Shown here one piece after another: positions 1 through 9,830 of a stretch of DNA of 64,000 bases. The translations under genes and the position numbers were made by a program. The stretch comes from Acanthosepion pharaonis. Taxonomy: Eukaryota > Mollusca > Cephalopoda > Sepiida > Sepiidae. The first letter of the stretch is position 1. Every line of letters begins with the position of its first letter. Location: positions 1,937,001-2,001,000 of the forward strand of contig CAHIKZ030005496.1 in NCBI GenBank assembly GCA_903632075.3. Direction: 5' to 3'. A model generated the notes under the pieces. It did no database searches, was not told the origin of the DNA, and saw only the letters and a list, made by a program, of their open reading frames with translations.

Positions 1-84
1 TTTTTTATAAACACGGGAAATGATCTTTCACAAAAAAAGTTTGTCCTGATTCAAATATACACTGAGTCTTCAGTTAGGTAACTA

Positions 85-1093
85 TCAGGTCATCCTATAA
101 GTTCTGTCCGAATTTTGAATGAAGAAAACAAGTGACCTAATGTTACATTTAGTTACAGATTCAATCAACAATGTATTTTCCCTGATTATCTATGACTTCC
201 TTCCATCTATTAACAAGCTTACTAGTTCCATTTCTGTAAAATTCTTTTGGCTTTGATTCGAAGAACTCACAAATATCAGTTTTAACCTCTTCCTGTGTTA
301 CAAAAGCTGTTTCTTCCAAATGATTCTGTAAGCTATGAAACAAATGGTAGTCTGAAGGAGCAAGATCGGGAGAATAAGGTGGATGAGGAATTTTCTCTCC
401 CAACCAAGTTCTTCGATCTTTTGTGACGTGATTCTTGCTGTGTGGGGTAGCGCATTGTCCTGATGAAACATCACCTCTTTTCGATTCACTAGAGAAGGTC
501 TTTTTTTCCTCAAAGCTTGGTTCAAACGCTCTAATTGCTGACAGTATATTTGAGCATTAATTGTTGCATTAGGTGGTAAGAATTCAAAGTGGATTATTCC
601 TTGGCGATCCCACCAGATTGAAAGAAGAACCTTTTGCCCATGAAGTTCCTTTCTTGGCTGTGGCTGGGGTCCTTCCCCTTTACCAAGCTACTGTCTACGA
701 CGCTTAACATTTCGATAAAAGTTCCATTTTTCGTCGCCAGTCACAAGTCTATCCAAAAAAGGTGAAACAAGTTGGCGAGAATGGAGAGAAGAGCAGATGT
801 CAACTCGGGATTTGAGGTTGTTTTCAGACAAGTCATGAGGCACCCATTTACCAAGTTGTTGAAGATGACGATGAACAGTATTGTTTGAAGTGAGAACCAC
901 TGCCAATTCCTCATCTGATTTTTAATCAAACAAAATTTAATTTTATTGTTCTCTGAAATAAAATTTGATCAGTTTAAATGCATCTAAACATAAAAATAAT
1001 GTTCAGCTCCATTAGACATTATAAAATACTCTTTAAATTTCGTTCATTTTAACAAAAAGTTAAAATTCGGACAGAACTTATGGGATGAATTGA
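85..1093 (-). mobile_element. mariner-type DNA transposon, internally deleted and decayed
   Basis: Both ends carry a 32-bp terminal inverted repeat (85-116 and 1062-1093, 29 of 32 positions matching by eye) containing the shared core TAAGTTCTGTCCGAATTTT. Each end is directly flanked by TA (83-84 and 1094-1095), the target duplication expected of Tc1/mariner elements. The transposase lies on the minus strand. The element is about 1.0 kb, shorter than the roughly 1.3 kb usual for mariner. The missing part is the N-terminal DNA-binding region, since only about 130 bp separate the first recognisable transposase codons from the right-hand end. It is non-autonomous. The two intact ends and the duplication make the boundaries firm. 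Confidence 0.93.
161..929 (-). pseudogene. mariner transposase remnant (catalytic domain, frameshifted)
   Basis: Reading leftwards on the minus strand, the fragments follow the order of a mariner transposase. First comes an EELAVVL...VHRHLQQLGKWVPHDLS stretch, then VTGDEKW with the first catalytic Asp (near 740), then HQDNALPHTA with the second Asp (near 460), then PPYSPDLAPSDYHLF with the third Asp in the PSD position expected for a D,D34D enzyme, and a mariner-like C-terminus ending near 161. Breaks: an in-frame TAG just after KRRRQ (near 686) where related proteins usually have Trp, a frameshift near 403 between the second and third Asp regions, and loss of the N-terminal helix-turn-helix. 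All three acidic residues remain, but no single frame covers them, so the product cannot be active. Confidence 0.92.
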
Positions 1094-1096
1094 TAG

Positions 1097-2160
1097 AAGA
1101 CACGCAATTAGCGCCTCCATATTTTTGACAGTTGATGTTAGATTTGTGATTGTTAATCTGGCACTGGTGAAAAAATATGGGTGTTTTTTTTTTTTTACAT
1201 TTGATTATTTTATGTACTACGAGTGTCTTTTTTTTCATTCTTGTCTCCTGTCTCAACAGTGCAATTTTTGTGTGGATAATGTAGATAATTCTTGAATATC
1301 TATTACTTTGGCACGTTCTATTCCGTTATCTACTCTTTCGAATTTCTCTCAATTCTTTGTTATTTATTCCTCGTTTCATGATTTGAGACAATTGTGCAAA
1401 TCCTTCTCGCTCGATTAAATGGAATATTCGCCTTCTCGTACAGTTTCTAGATGTCATATTCGCCCATATAACCAGTGTGTCAGGTATTTGAGAACACGTC
1501 TCTAGAAAGGCATAGGTGATTATCTTTAACTAAAACTCAATACATTAATAAGGTTTCCATTATTTTTAGCCTTTTTTTTTTTCATGTAGATGATACTATT
1601 TTATTAGTGTTGTCAATAAGTATGTTACAAATAGTGTCCGGAACTTTCCATGAATATTTAAATGAGATCTAATTGAACTATGGTCAGAAAGGTGTAGCGT
1701 GAGTCTGCGTGTCAAATATGTTGTAGTGTGGTCTATATAATTGTTTACGAATTTTGATTGATCAGGAATACTTATTGGGCATTTAAATTCGTAAACAATA
1801 ATAATAATGCAAAAATATCAAAAAATAAAGAAAGCCTTATTAATAAAATAAAAAAAACTTAATAATATTAACTTTGAACATGGATACAATATCTTGACCG
1901 TGTTTTGAAAAATGAAAATATTTTTATAAAATATACATACAACAAATTATTTCTTATTTAACAGTTAAAATATTTAATCCTTGCTAAATGTATAGCCGAA
2001 AGCGCTTGGATAAAAAGAACACTGGGAAAGTTTTTATATAATTTATCATCTGAAAAGAAAAAATATTAGATCGCATGAGAAATTAAATTAAAAAAACTAA
2101 ATAAAAGAACCTTGTCTGTCGTATTCAATGAAATGAAAGAAGGATTGCTGCCGAAAGACA
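1097..2160. other. AT-rich interval with no recognised gene
   Basis: I see no convincing coding sequence, RNA gene or repeat family here. The stretch holds homopolymer T runs (near 1185, 1228 and 1570) and AT-rich DNA up to the (TA)n tract at 2164. Open frames are short and low in complexity. Confidence 0.5.
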
Positions 2161-2161
2161 G

Positions 2162-2163
<2 letters not shown>

Positions 2164-2209
<46 letters not shown>
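2164..2209. repeat. (TA)n microsatellite
   Basis: An uninterrupted TA dinucleotide run lies about 45 bp before the first sequence resembling the 88-bp satellite. Open frames through it encode only Ile-Tyr repeats. Confidence 0.98.
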
Positions 2210-2212
<3 letters not shown>

Positions 2213-2254
2213 ATTTACAACCCTTATTGTTCCTATATATTTTAATTTATACTA

Positions 2255-5147
2255 TGTGTATGTAGCTATCGTCGGTAAGCTACACCCGGCAGCAAGGCCT
2301 CTAATCGGGAGACTGGAGGTTTTGAAGAGCGTGAAACCACCTCTTATTTTCCGTTGTACCCAGGTCTACCCTTCCGGCAGCAAGGCCTCTGATCGGGAGA
2401 CTGGAGGTTTTGAAGAGCGTGAAACCACCTCTTATTTTCCGTTGTACCCAGGTCTACCCTTCCGGCAGCAAGGCCTCTAATCGGGAGACTGGAGGTTTTG
2501 AAGAGCGTGAAACCACCTCTTATTTTCCGTTGTACCCAGGTCTACCCTTCCGGCAGCAAGGCCTCTAATCGGGAGACTGGAGGTTTTGAAGAGCGTGAAA
2601 CCACCTCTTATTTTCCGTTGTACCCTTCCGGCAGCAAGGCCTCTAATCAGGAGACTGGAGGTTTTCTGGAAACCACCTCCGTTTCCAGGTCTAGCAAGGC
2701 CTCTAATCGGGAGACTGGAGGTTTTGAAGAGCGTGAAACCACCTCTTATTTTCCGTTGTACCCAGGTCTACCCTTCCGGGCAAGGCCTCTAATCGGGAGA
2801 CTGGAGGTTTTGGCCTCTTATTTTCCGTTGTACCCAGGTCTACCCTTCCGGCAGAGGCCTCTGATCGGGAGACTGGAGGTTTTGAAAAACCACCTCTTAT
2901 TTTCCGTTGTACCCAGGTCTACCCGTCCGGCAGCAAGGCCTCTAATCGGGAGACTGGAGGTTTTGAAGAGCGTGAAACCACCTCTTATTTTCCGTTGTAC
3001 CCAGGTCTACCCTTCCGGCAGCAAGGCTTCTGATCGGGAGACTGGAGGTTTTTGAAGAGCGTGAAACCACCTCTTATTTTCCGTTGTACCCAGGTCTACC
3101 ATTCCGGCAGCAAGGCCTCTAATCGGGAGACTGGAGGTTTTGAAGAGCGTGAAACCACCTCTTATTTTCCGTTGTACCCAGGTCTACCCTTTCGGCAGCA
3201 AGGCCTCTGATCGGGAAACTGGAGGTTTTGAAGAGCGTGAAACCACCTCTTATTTTCCGTTGTACCCAGGTCTATCATTCCGGCAGCAAGGCCTCTAATC
3301 GGGAGACTGGAGGTTTTTGAAGAGCGGAAACCACCTCTTTCTAAGAGGCCTCTGATCGAGAAACTGGAGGTTTTTGAAGAGCCTGAAACCACCTCTTATT
3401 TTCCGTTGTACCCAGGTCTACCCTTTCGGCAGCAAGGCCTCTGAATGGGAGACTTGAGGTTTTGAAGAGCGTTGAACCACAGCAAGGCCTCTAATCAGGG
3501 GAGACTGGAGGTTTTTCCGTTGAAACCAGGTCTTATCCTTTCGGCAGCAAGGCCTCTAATCGGGAGACTGGAGGTTTTGAAGAGCGTGAAACCACCTCTT
3601 ATTTTCCGTTGTACCCAGGTCTATCCTTCCGGCAGCAAGGCCTCTAATCGGGAGACTGGAGGTTTTGAAGAGCGTGAAACCACCTCTTATTTTCCGTTGT
3701 ACCCAGGTCTACCCTTCCGGCAGCAAGGCCTCTGATCGAGAGACTGGAGGTTTTGAAGAGCCTGAAACCACCTCTTATTTTCCGTTGTACCCAGGTCTAC
3801 CCTTCCGGCAGCAAGGCCTCTGAATGGGAGACTTGAGGTTTTGAAGAGCGTGAAACCACCTCTTATTTTCCGTTGTACCCAGGTCTACCCTTCCGGCAGC
3901 AAGGCCTCTGATCGGGAGACTGGAGGTTTTGAAGAGCGTGAAACCACCTCTTATTTTCCGTTGTACCCAGGTCTACCCTTCCGGCAGCAAGGCCTCTGAT
4001 CGGGAGACTGGAGGTTTTGAAGAGCGTGAAACTACCTCTTATTTTCCGTTGTACCCAGGTCTACCTTCCGGCAGCAAGGCCTCTAATCGGGAGACTGGAG
4101 GTTTTGAAGAGCCTGAAACCACCTCTTATTTTCCGTTGTACCCAGGTCTACCCTTCCGGCAGCAAGGCCTCTAATCGGGAGACTGATCGTGAGAGACCTC
4201 TTATTTTCCGTTGTACCCAGGTCTACCCTTTTTGAAGAGTTTTTGAAACCACCTCTTATTTTCCGTTGTACCCAGGTCTACCATTCCGGCAGCAAGGCCT
4301 CTGAATGGGTGACTTGAGGTTTTGAAGAGCGTGAAACCACCTCTTATTTTCCGTTGTACCCAGGTCTACCCTTCCGGCAGCAAGGCCTCTGATCGGGAGA
4401 CTGGAGGTTTTGAAGAGCGTGAAACTACCTCTTATTTTCCGTTGTACCCAGGTCTACCCTTCCGGCAGCAAGGCCTCTGATCGGGAGACTGGAGGTTTTG
4501 AAGAGCGTGAAACCACCTCTTATTTTCCGTTGTACCCAGGTCTACCCTTCCGGCAGCAAGGCCTCTGATCGGGAGACTGGAGGTTTTGAAGAGCGTGAAA
4601 CCACCTCTTATTTTCCGTTGTACCCAGATCTACCCTTCCGGCAGCAAGGCCTCTGATCGGGAGACTGGAGGTTTTGAAGAGCGTGAAACCACCTCTTATT
4701 TTCCGTTGTACCCAGGTCTACCCTTCCGGCAGCAAGGCCTCTGATCGAGAGACTGGAGGTTTTGAAGAGCCTGAAACCACCTCTTATTTTCCGTTGTACC
4801 CAGGTCTACCATTCCGGCAGCAAGGCCTCTGATCGGGAGACTGGAGGTTTTGAAGAGCGTGAAACCACCTCTTATTTTCCGTTGTACCCAGGTCTACCCT
4901 TCCGGCAGCAAGGCTTCTGATCGGGAGACTGGAGGTTTTGAAGAGCGTGAAACCACCTCTTATTTTCCGTTGTACCCAGGTCTACCCTTCCGGCAGCAAG
5001 GCCTCTGATCGGAGACTGGAGGTTTTGAGGAGCATGGAACAACCTCTTAAATGTTGTTGTTGCCAGATCTACCCTTCCTGTAGATCAGGAGATTGGAAGT
5101 TTTGAGGATCGTAAAATCACCTCTTAATTGTCGTTGTTCCTAGGTCC
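2255..5147 (+). repeat. 88-bp satellite array A (about 31 copies)
   Basis: A tandem array with an 88-bp period, for example the AGGCCTCT motif at 4383 and again at 4471. Each unit runs GGCAGCAAGGCCTCTGATCG, then a GGGAGACTGGAGG core, GAAACCACCTCTTATTTTCC and a final CCCAGGTCTACCC. Shortened and rearranged units occur at 2620-2880, 3300-3540 and 4180-4260. The first 30 bp (CGTCGGTAAGCTACACC) and the sequence after the last unit match the parts of the minus-strand SINE at 63506-63783 that lie just outside the unit. The array is therefore an internal expansion of that SINE. The last units (5010-5147) switch to the TTGTTGTTCC variant typical of arrays B and C. Because 88 is not a multiple of three, long open frames run across units; I regard these as artefacts. 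Confidence 0.95.
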
Positions 5148-5215
5148 AGCCTATCCCGGTGTGGTAGCACCTGTTAGGGTCCCATCTATGCAAAAATAGG
5201 GAACCCCACAAGCAA
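5148..5215 (+). mobile_element. SINE 3' tail following satellite array A
   Basis: After the last 88-bp unit the sequence continues with a GGTGTGGTAGCACC stretch and AGGGTCCCATCTATG. The minus-strand SINE near 63506-63545 has the counterpart GGTGGTGGCTCC and AGGGTCCCAGCTATG in the same position after its single unit. This places the array inside a SINE copy, with the tail preserved. Confidence 0.75.
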
Positions 5216-5614
5216 AATCAAAACGATAGGAAAGTATAAAAATACATTTTTTAGTAAAAATACCAGCATTACAGTTTTATATAATAGATTACCAATACAT
5301 ATTTATAGTAACATTACAAAAAACAAAACGCACATACTAACAAATTATTAACGACTTTACCTAAATCCGTATAAAATACAACCAAACAACCAGCATGAAC
5401 AGTTTATAATGTTAATCCATATGACATCCAATTTCTTAAGTCAAACTGTATTCCAAAATATAACTAGAACATAAAATACACATATCACCGCATCTAGTAA
5501 TTATGTTAACACAAACATGTATATGCACGAAAGCTGAGTATCACCTCCCATGTAGTCAACTGTGAAATCAGAATAACATAAGGGGTGTAACAGCAAAATT
5601 GTCGAATTGTTAGG

Positions 5615-5960
5615 TTAAGCTTTGAACCGTTGTATTTTAGAAATGATTAAAGATATCTTACTGGAAGTCTCCGAGGTTTTTATAACACTATTGGACTCTA
5701 CTCTGAGCAATAAGAATGTATTTAGCTCTAAGTTGAAATGATGATCCCTCTTGCTGTTCTGACCTCCTGATTCAGTTTTCCTCTCTACTCTTCCTTCTTT
5801 TTTAAATTTATTCGCCATTCTCTTGATGATTCTTCAATGGATTTTGAAGATAGAAGCCAGATTATGAATGTTGGTACCTTTACTGAAGGTTTGAATGATC
5901 TTTTTCCTCTCACCATTGCTCAGGTGGTAAGATATAATGAGGCTGACGCAAAACGATTTT
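5615..5960 (-). pseudogene. Tc1-like transposase N-terminal remnant, copy 1
   Basis: Translating the minus strand from about 5960 gives ERKKIIQTFSKGTNIH, an NLASIFKIH stretch followed by a stop, then RIIKRMANKFKKEGRVERKT and SKRDHHFNLELN. This is the pattern of the paired helix-turn-helix DNA-binding region of Tc1-like transposases: a first HTH, then the linker before a GRP-type box, which here is changed to SGGQNS. An in-frame stop splits the two halves, and no catalytic domain follows. The family call rests on motif order seen by eye. It is one of several related copies in this block. Confidence 0.6.
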
Positions 5961-6009
5961 TATCTGTTCTCTTTCTAGCTGAATAACTCAAAAGGATTTT
6001 CCAGTGATT

Positions 6010-6300
6010 CTTAGGATCTCTTTAGTTGAAATGATGATCCCTCTTCCTGTTGTGACCACCTGATTCAGTTTTTCTCTCTACTTTTCCCTCTTTTTAAAAC
6101 TTATTCACCGTTCTCTTGATGGTTTTAGAATGGCCTTTGAAGATGGAAGCCAGAGTATGAATGCTGGTACCATTACTGAAGGCCTGAATGATCTTTTTCC
6201 TCTCACCATTGCTCATTTGGGAAAACAGCAGGGCTGACATAAAATGATTTGAACCTGTTCTCTTTCTAGCTCAATAACTCAAAGGGTTTTTTAGTGATTC
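6010..6300 (-). pseudogene. Tc1-like transposase N-terminal remnant, copy 2
   Basis: This carries the same minus-strand landmarks as copy 1, including the CTCACCATTGCTC and GATCCCTCTTCCTGTTGTGA segments, with further substitutions. It extends into a 6230-6530 flank that is closely repeated, inverted, at 61921-62220. Confidence 0.5.
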
Positions 6301-6530
6301 TTACAAGAAATGCTATCAAGATGGCTGGACGTCTCATCTGAAAATCTGGAAAAAATCGTTTAATGTTTTTCTTTTTTTTTTTTTAGATATTAAACATTTT
6401 GTGGGATGGACAATTATCTCATTCTGTTACACGATTTGGAGAATTTTACTGTTAAACCCGGTATGTCATATTTTTATTACTTCACATCTATAAATAAAAT
6501 TAAATTTCAGCATTAAATGAGCCATAAAAC
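6157..6530. repeat. inverted repeat arm, partner at 61921-62276
   Basis: The reverse complement of 61921-62276 matches this segment over most of its length. Matching stretches include ACCATTACTGAAGGCCTGAA, GAAATGCTATCAAGATGGCT, CATTTTGTGGGATGGAC, TTTGGAGAATTTTACTGTTA and ACCCGGTATGTCATATTTTT. The two arms are about 55 kb apart. Confidence 0.85.
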
Positions 6531-6714
6531 TAAACTACAACATAAAACACACATATCACCACCTCTACTAATTATGCTCACACAAACATGTACATGGACG
6601 AAAGCTGAGTATCATCTACCATGTATCCAACTGTGAAAGCAGAATAACATACCGGGTGTAACAGCAAAATTGTCCAATACTTAGATTCAGCTTTGAACCG
6701 TTGTAAGTTAGAAA

Positions 6715-7010
6715 TGATTAAAGATATCTTACTGGAATTCTCCGAGGTTTTTTTTTAACACTATTGGACTTTGAACAATAAGAATGTATTTAGCTCTAAG
6801 TTTAAATGATGATCGTCTTCCTGTCGTGACCTCCTGATCAAGTTTTCCTCTCTATTGTTCTATCTTTTTAAAACTTCTCTTGATGCTTCTTGAATGGACT
6901 TTGAAGATGGAAGCCACATTATGAATATTGGTACCATTACTGAAAGCCTGAATGATCTTTTTCCTCTCACCATTGCTCAGTTGACAAATCGTATCTAGAT
7001 GGCTAAACGT
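6715..7010 (-). pseudogene. Tc1-like transposase N-terminal remnant, copy 3
   Basis: The minus strand again shows the HTH-like region (CTTTTTCCTCTCACCATTGC near 6957-6976) and the downstream GATATCTTACTGGAATTCTC landmark. Small deletions break the frame, and no catalytic motifs follow. Confidence 0.5.
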
Positions 7011-7299
7011 CTTATCTGAAGGAGACTGGTTGGTATAACATTTGAATCGCTATGTCTATAACTAACAAATTATTAGCGACTTCACCCAAATCCGTTTAAA
7101 ATACAACCAACATGAACACGTTCATGACATTAATCTATATAACTTCCTACAATTTCTTATATTAAACTGTTTTCCAAAATGTAACTACAACATAAGACAC
7201 ACATATCACCGCATCCAGTAATTGTGTCCACACAAACATGTATATGCACAGAAGCTGAGTATCATTTACCATTTATTCAACTGTGAAAGTAAAATAACA

Positions 7300-7530
7300 T
7301 ATTTTTATTTCAAAGAAAGAAAGCAAACTTGGAAGTGCTCTACCAAAGCTTACCAACGCTTACATCTCGAAGACAGCTAATGAAAATAAGTCTCCAAGCA
7401 TGGACATCAAAATGAGAACAGCCAACCTCCATAGATTTGAATTAATGGTGAGGTCTTAAATTCCAAGAATGCTAAGAAATATAGCATGCAACTGAAGGAG
7501 GCTGGTTGATATAACATTTGAATCGTTGTG
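7300..7530. other. unassigned segment within the left composite repeat
   Basis: This interrupts the repeated block and has no counterpart I can see in the other copies or in the right arm. I see no clear coding or structural signal. Confidence 0.35.
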
Positions 7531-7904
7531 TCTATAACAAGATACGAACATGAGTTTGAATAAAAACATCGAAGGCATAAAATTACGTACAAAATATTTA
7601 TATGTCGGCATTAAATAACCCATAGAGGTTGGCATGACGCTTAGCAAAATCAACCAACATGATAGAAGACTTTCAGGAGATTAATCCATATAATATCTTA
7701 CAATTTCTTAAATCAAACTGTATCCCAAAATATAACTTTAACAAAATTACAAACTAAAACGCACATATCACCGCCTCTAGCAATCATGTCAACACAAACA
7801 TGTATATGCACGAAAGCTGAGTATCATCTACCATGTATTCAACTGTGAAAGCAGAATAACATACCGGGTGTAACAGCAAAATTGTCAAATTCTTAGATTC
7901 AGCT

Positions 7905-8200
7905 TTGAACCGTTGTAAGTTAGAAATGATTAAAGATATCTTACTGGAATTCTCCGAGGTTTTTTTTAACACTATTGGACTTTGAACAATAAGAATGTAT
8001 TTAGCTCTAAGTTTAAATGATGATCGTCTTCCTGTCGTGATCAAATTTTCCTCTCTTTCTTCTCTTGATTCTTCTTGAATGAACTTTGAAGATGGAAACC
8101 ACATTATGAATATTGGTACCATTACTGAATGCCTGAATGATCTTTTTCCTCTCACCTTTGCTCAGTTGACATATCGTATCTAGATGGTTAAATGTCTTAT
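7905..8200 (-). pseudogene. Tc1-like transposase N-terminal remnant, copy 4
   Basis: This is the fourth occurrence of the same HTH-like remnant. A minus-strand open frame of 123 codons covers 7784-8155 but runs mostly out of register with the family reading, so it should not be taken as a gene. It ends beside the second, unrelated transposase remnant that starts near 8420. Confidence 0.5.
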
Positions 8201-8419
8201 CTGAAGGAGGCCGGTTGATTTAACATTTGAATCGTTGTGTCTACAACTAACAAATTATTAGCGACCCAAATGCGTTTAAAATACAACCAAACAATCAACA
8301 TGAACACTTTCACGATATTAATCCATATAAATATCGTAAAATTCCCGAAAGAAATCAAACTGTATTCGAGAATATAAGTTCAAGAACACTACAACATAAA
8401 ACAAACACGTTATTTACAA

Positions 8420-8905
8420 TACAATTGTTGAAACCAAGCAACGTACTCTCAGATGCTCCTGCTCACACTGCTAAGGTTACTTTGTCAAGGCTCCGTGAAA
8501 TCTTTGATGAACATCTCATCAGCAGCAAAGCTGGCGTCGAATAGGCACCTCACTCGCCTGATTTGAACCTCCACCTCCAGGTTTCTTCCACTGCGGGTTA
8601 CTCAAGAACAACATCTACCTCGCATTATTGTTGCATTAAAGACAGACATCACTGAGTAGATTCAAACGATCACCCAGGAGGAATCTGTATACGCTATTAA
8701 CAACTTTACATTCAACATTGCCTTCAACAGACACCTGGAACACGCACTCTAAGGCTTCTGTTGACATTTTTGGTTTGTGTTTAACATTAATAGTTGCAGA
8801 GCGTAAAATTTTTTCTTTCACCTTTCAATAAATGTAATTTTCTTTACTCTGTAATTGGTGGCCATTGATTTGTGCTCGATAATTTTCTCTGAAACACGCT
8901 GTATT
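8420..8905 (+). pseudogene. DDE transposase C-terminal remnant (Tc1/mariner-like superfamily)
   Basis: Plus-strand translation with frame changes gives APAHTAKVTLSRLREIFDEH (from about 8450), then APHSPDLNPP (near 8550), then a GLLKNNIY stretch and, in another frame, KTDITE and ITQEE followed by VYAINNFTFN, ending in HLEHAL and a stop near 8752. This is the order seen in the second-Asp-to-C-terminus part of Tc1/mariner-like DDE_3 transposases (DGAxAHTA, then SPDLxPxDFFLWGYLK). A stop stands where Trp usually precedes the SPDL box, and several indels follow. The sequence after the stop is AT-rich up to GAAACACGCTGTA (near 8891), a possible degenerate terminal repeat. It directly adjoins the start of the 186-bp satellite. 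Confidence 0.6.
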
Positions 8906-9419
8906 TATTGCCCCTGTATATTTGCATATGTAGGAGGAGGCACTGTGGAGTAATGGATAGCCGCTCGGATTGAGGAATCAGAGAGCCGAGTTCGAATTCC
9001 AGTCGAATCCATTACATTCACTTACGTGCTAATATCCTTGGGAAAGGTATGAATCCTCTTCTTCTCTCCTGATTTATTTATTAACACAAACAAAACAATT
9101 TATTATAATTTATAAAAAAAAGGAGGCACTGTGGAGTAATGGATAGCCGCTCGGATTGAGGAATCAGAGAGCCGAGTTCGAATTCAGTCGAATCCATTAC
9201 ATTCACTTACGTGCTAATATCCTTGGGAAAGGTATGAATCCTCTTCTTCTCTCCTGATTTATTTATTAACACAAACAAAACAATTTATTATAATTTATAT
9301 AAAAAAGGAGGCACTGTGGAGTAATGGATAGCCGCTCGGATTGAGGAATCAGAGAGCCGAGTTCGAATTCCAGTCGAATCCATTATTAACACAAACAAAA
9401 CAATTTATTATAATTTATA

Positions 9420-9830
9420 ATAAAAAGGAGGCATAATGGAGTAATGGATTCAGAGAGCCTGAGTTCGAATTCAGTCACATTCACTTACGTGCTAATACCC
9501 TTGGGAAAGGTATGAATCCTCTTCTTCTCTCCTGATTTATTTATTAACACAAAACAATTTATTATAATTTATAATAAAAAGGAGGCACAATGGAGTAATG
9601 GATAGCCGCTCGGATTGAGGGAATCAGAGAGCCGAGTTCGAATTACCCTTGGGAAAGGTATGAATCCATTTATTTATTAACACAAAACAATTTATTATAA
9701 TTTATAATGCGGATTAATAGCCGAGTTCGAATTCCAGGGAAAGGTGGGAAATGAATCCTCTTCTTCTCTCCTGATTTATTTATTAACACAAAACAATTTA
9801 TTATAATTTATAATAAAAGGAGGCACAATG
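9420..9830 (+). repeat. shortened satellite units near the left edge
   Basis: Several units here lack the head or the middle body. For example, 9630-9720 jumps from the B-box to the AT linker, and 9700-9780 keeps only fragments. Divergent units near an edge are usual for tandem arrays, whose interiors are homogenised. Confidence 0.7.

Larger units (their letters stand above)
5216..8390 (-). repeat. composite repeat, left arm (Tc1-like blocks in partial tandem)
   Basis: The block contains three or four imperfect copies of one sequence (about 5380-5990, 6530-7010, 7090-7290 and 7640-8170). Shared landmarks are AAACACACATATCACCGC, a ...GAAAGCTGAGTATCATC... stretch, GATTAAAGATATCTTACTGG and CTTTTTCCTCTCACCATTGC. 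Single copies of the 141-bp motif (CATTAAATAACCCATAGAGG, 7597-7650) are included. Related sequence occurs in reverse orientation at 61903-63410. Protein-like pieces read on the minus strand (listed separately). About 7300-7500 looks like a foreign insertion that I cannot identify. Confidence 0.8.

Noticed and set aside
2112..4235. Open frames of 68-185 codons across the 88-bp array
   Set aside because: They read through satellite units in rotating frames, are ended by TGA/TAA unit variants, and have no family motif. They are a by-product of the repeat.
7784..8155. 123-codon minus-strand protein
   Set aside because: Mostly out of register with the Tc1-like reading seen in the sister copies; a shadow of a pseudogene.
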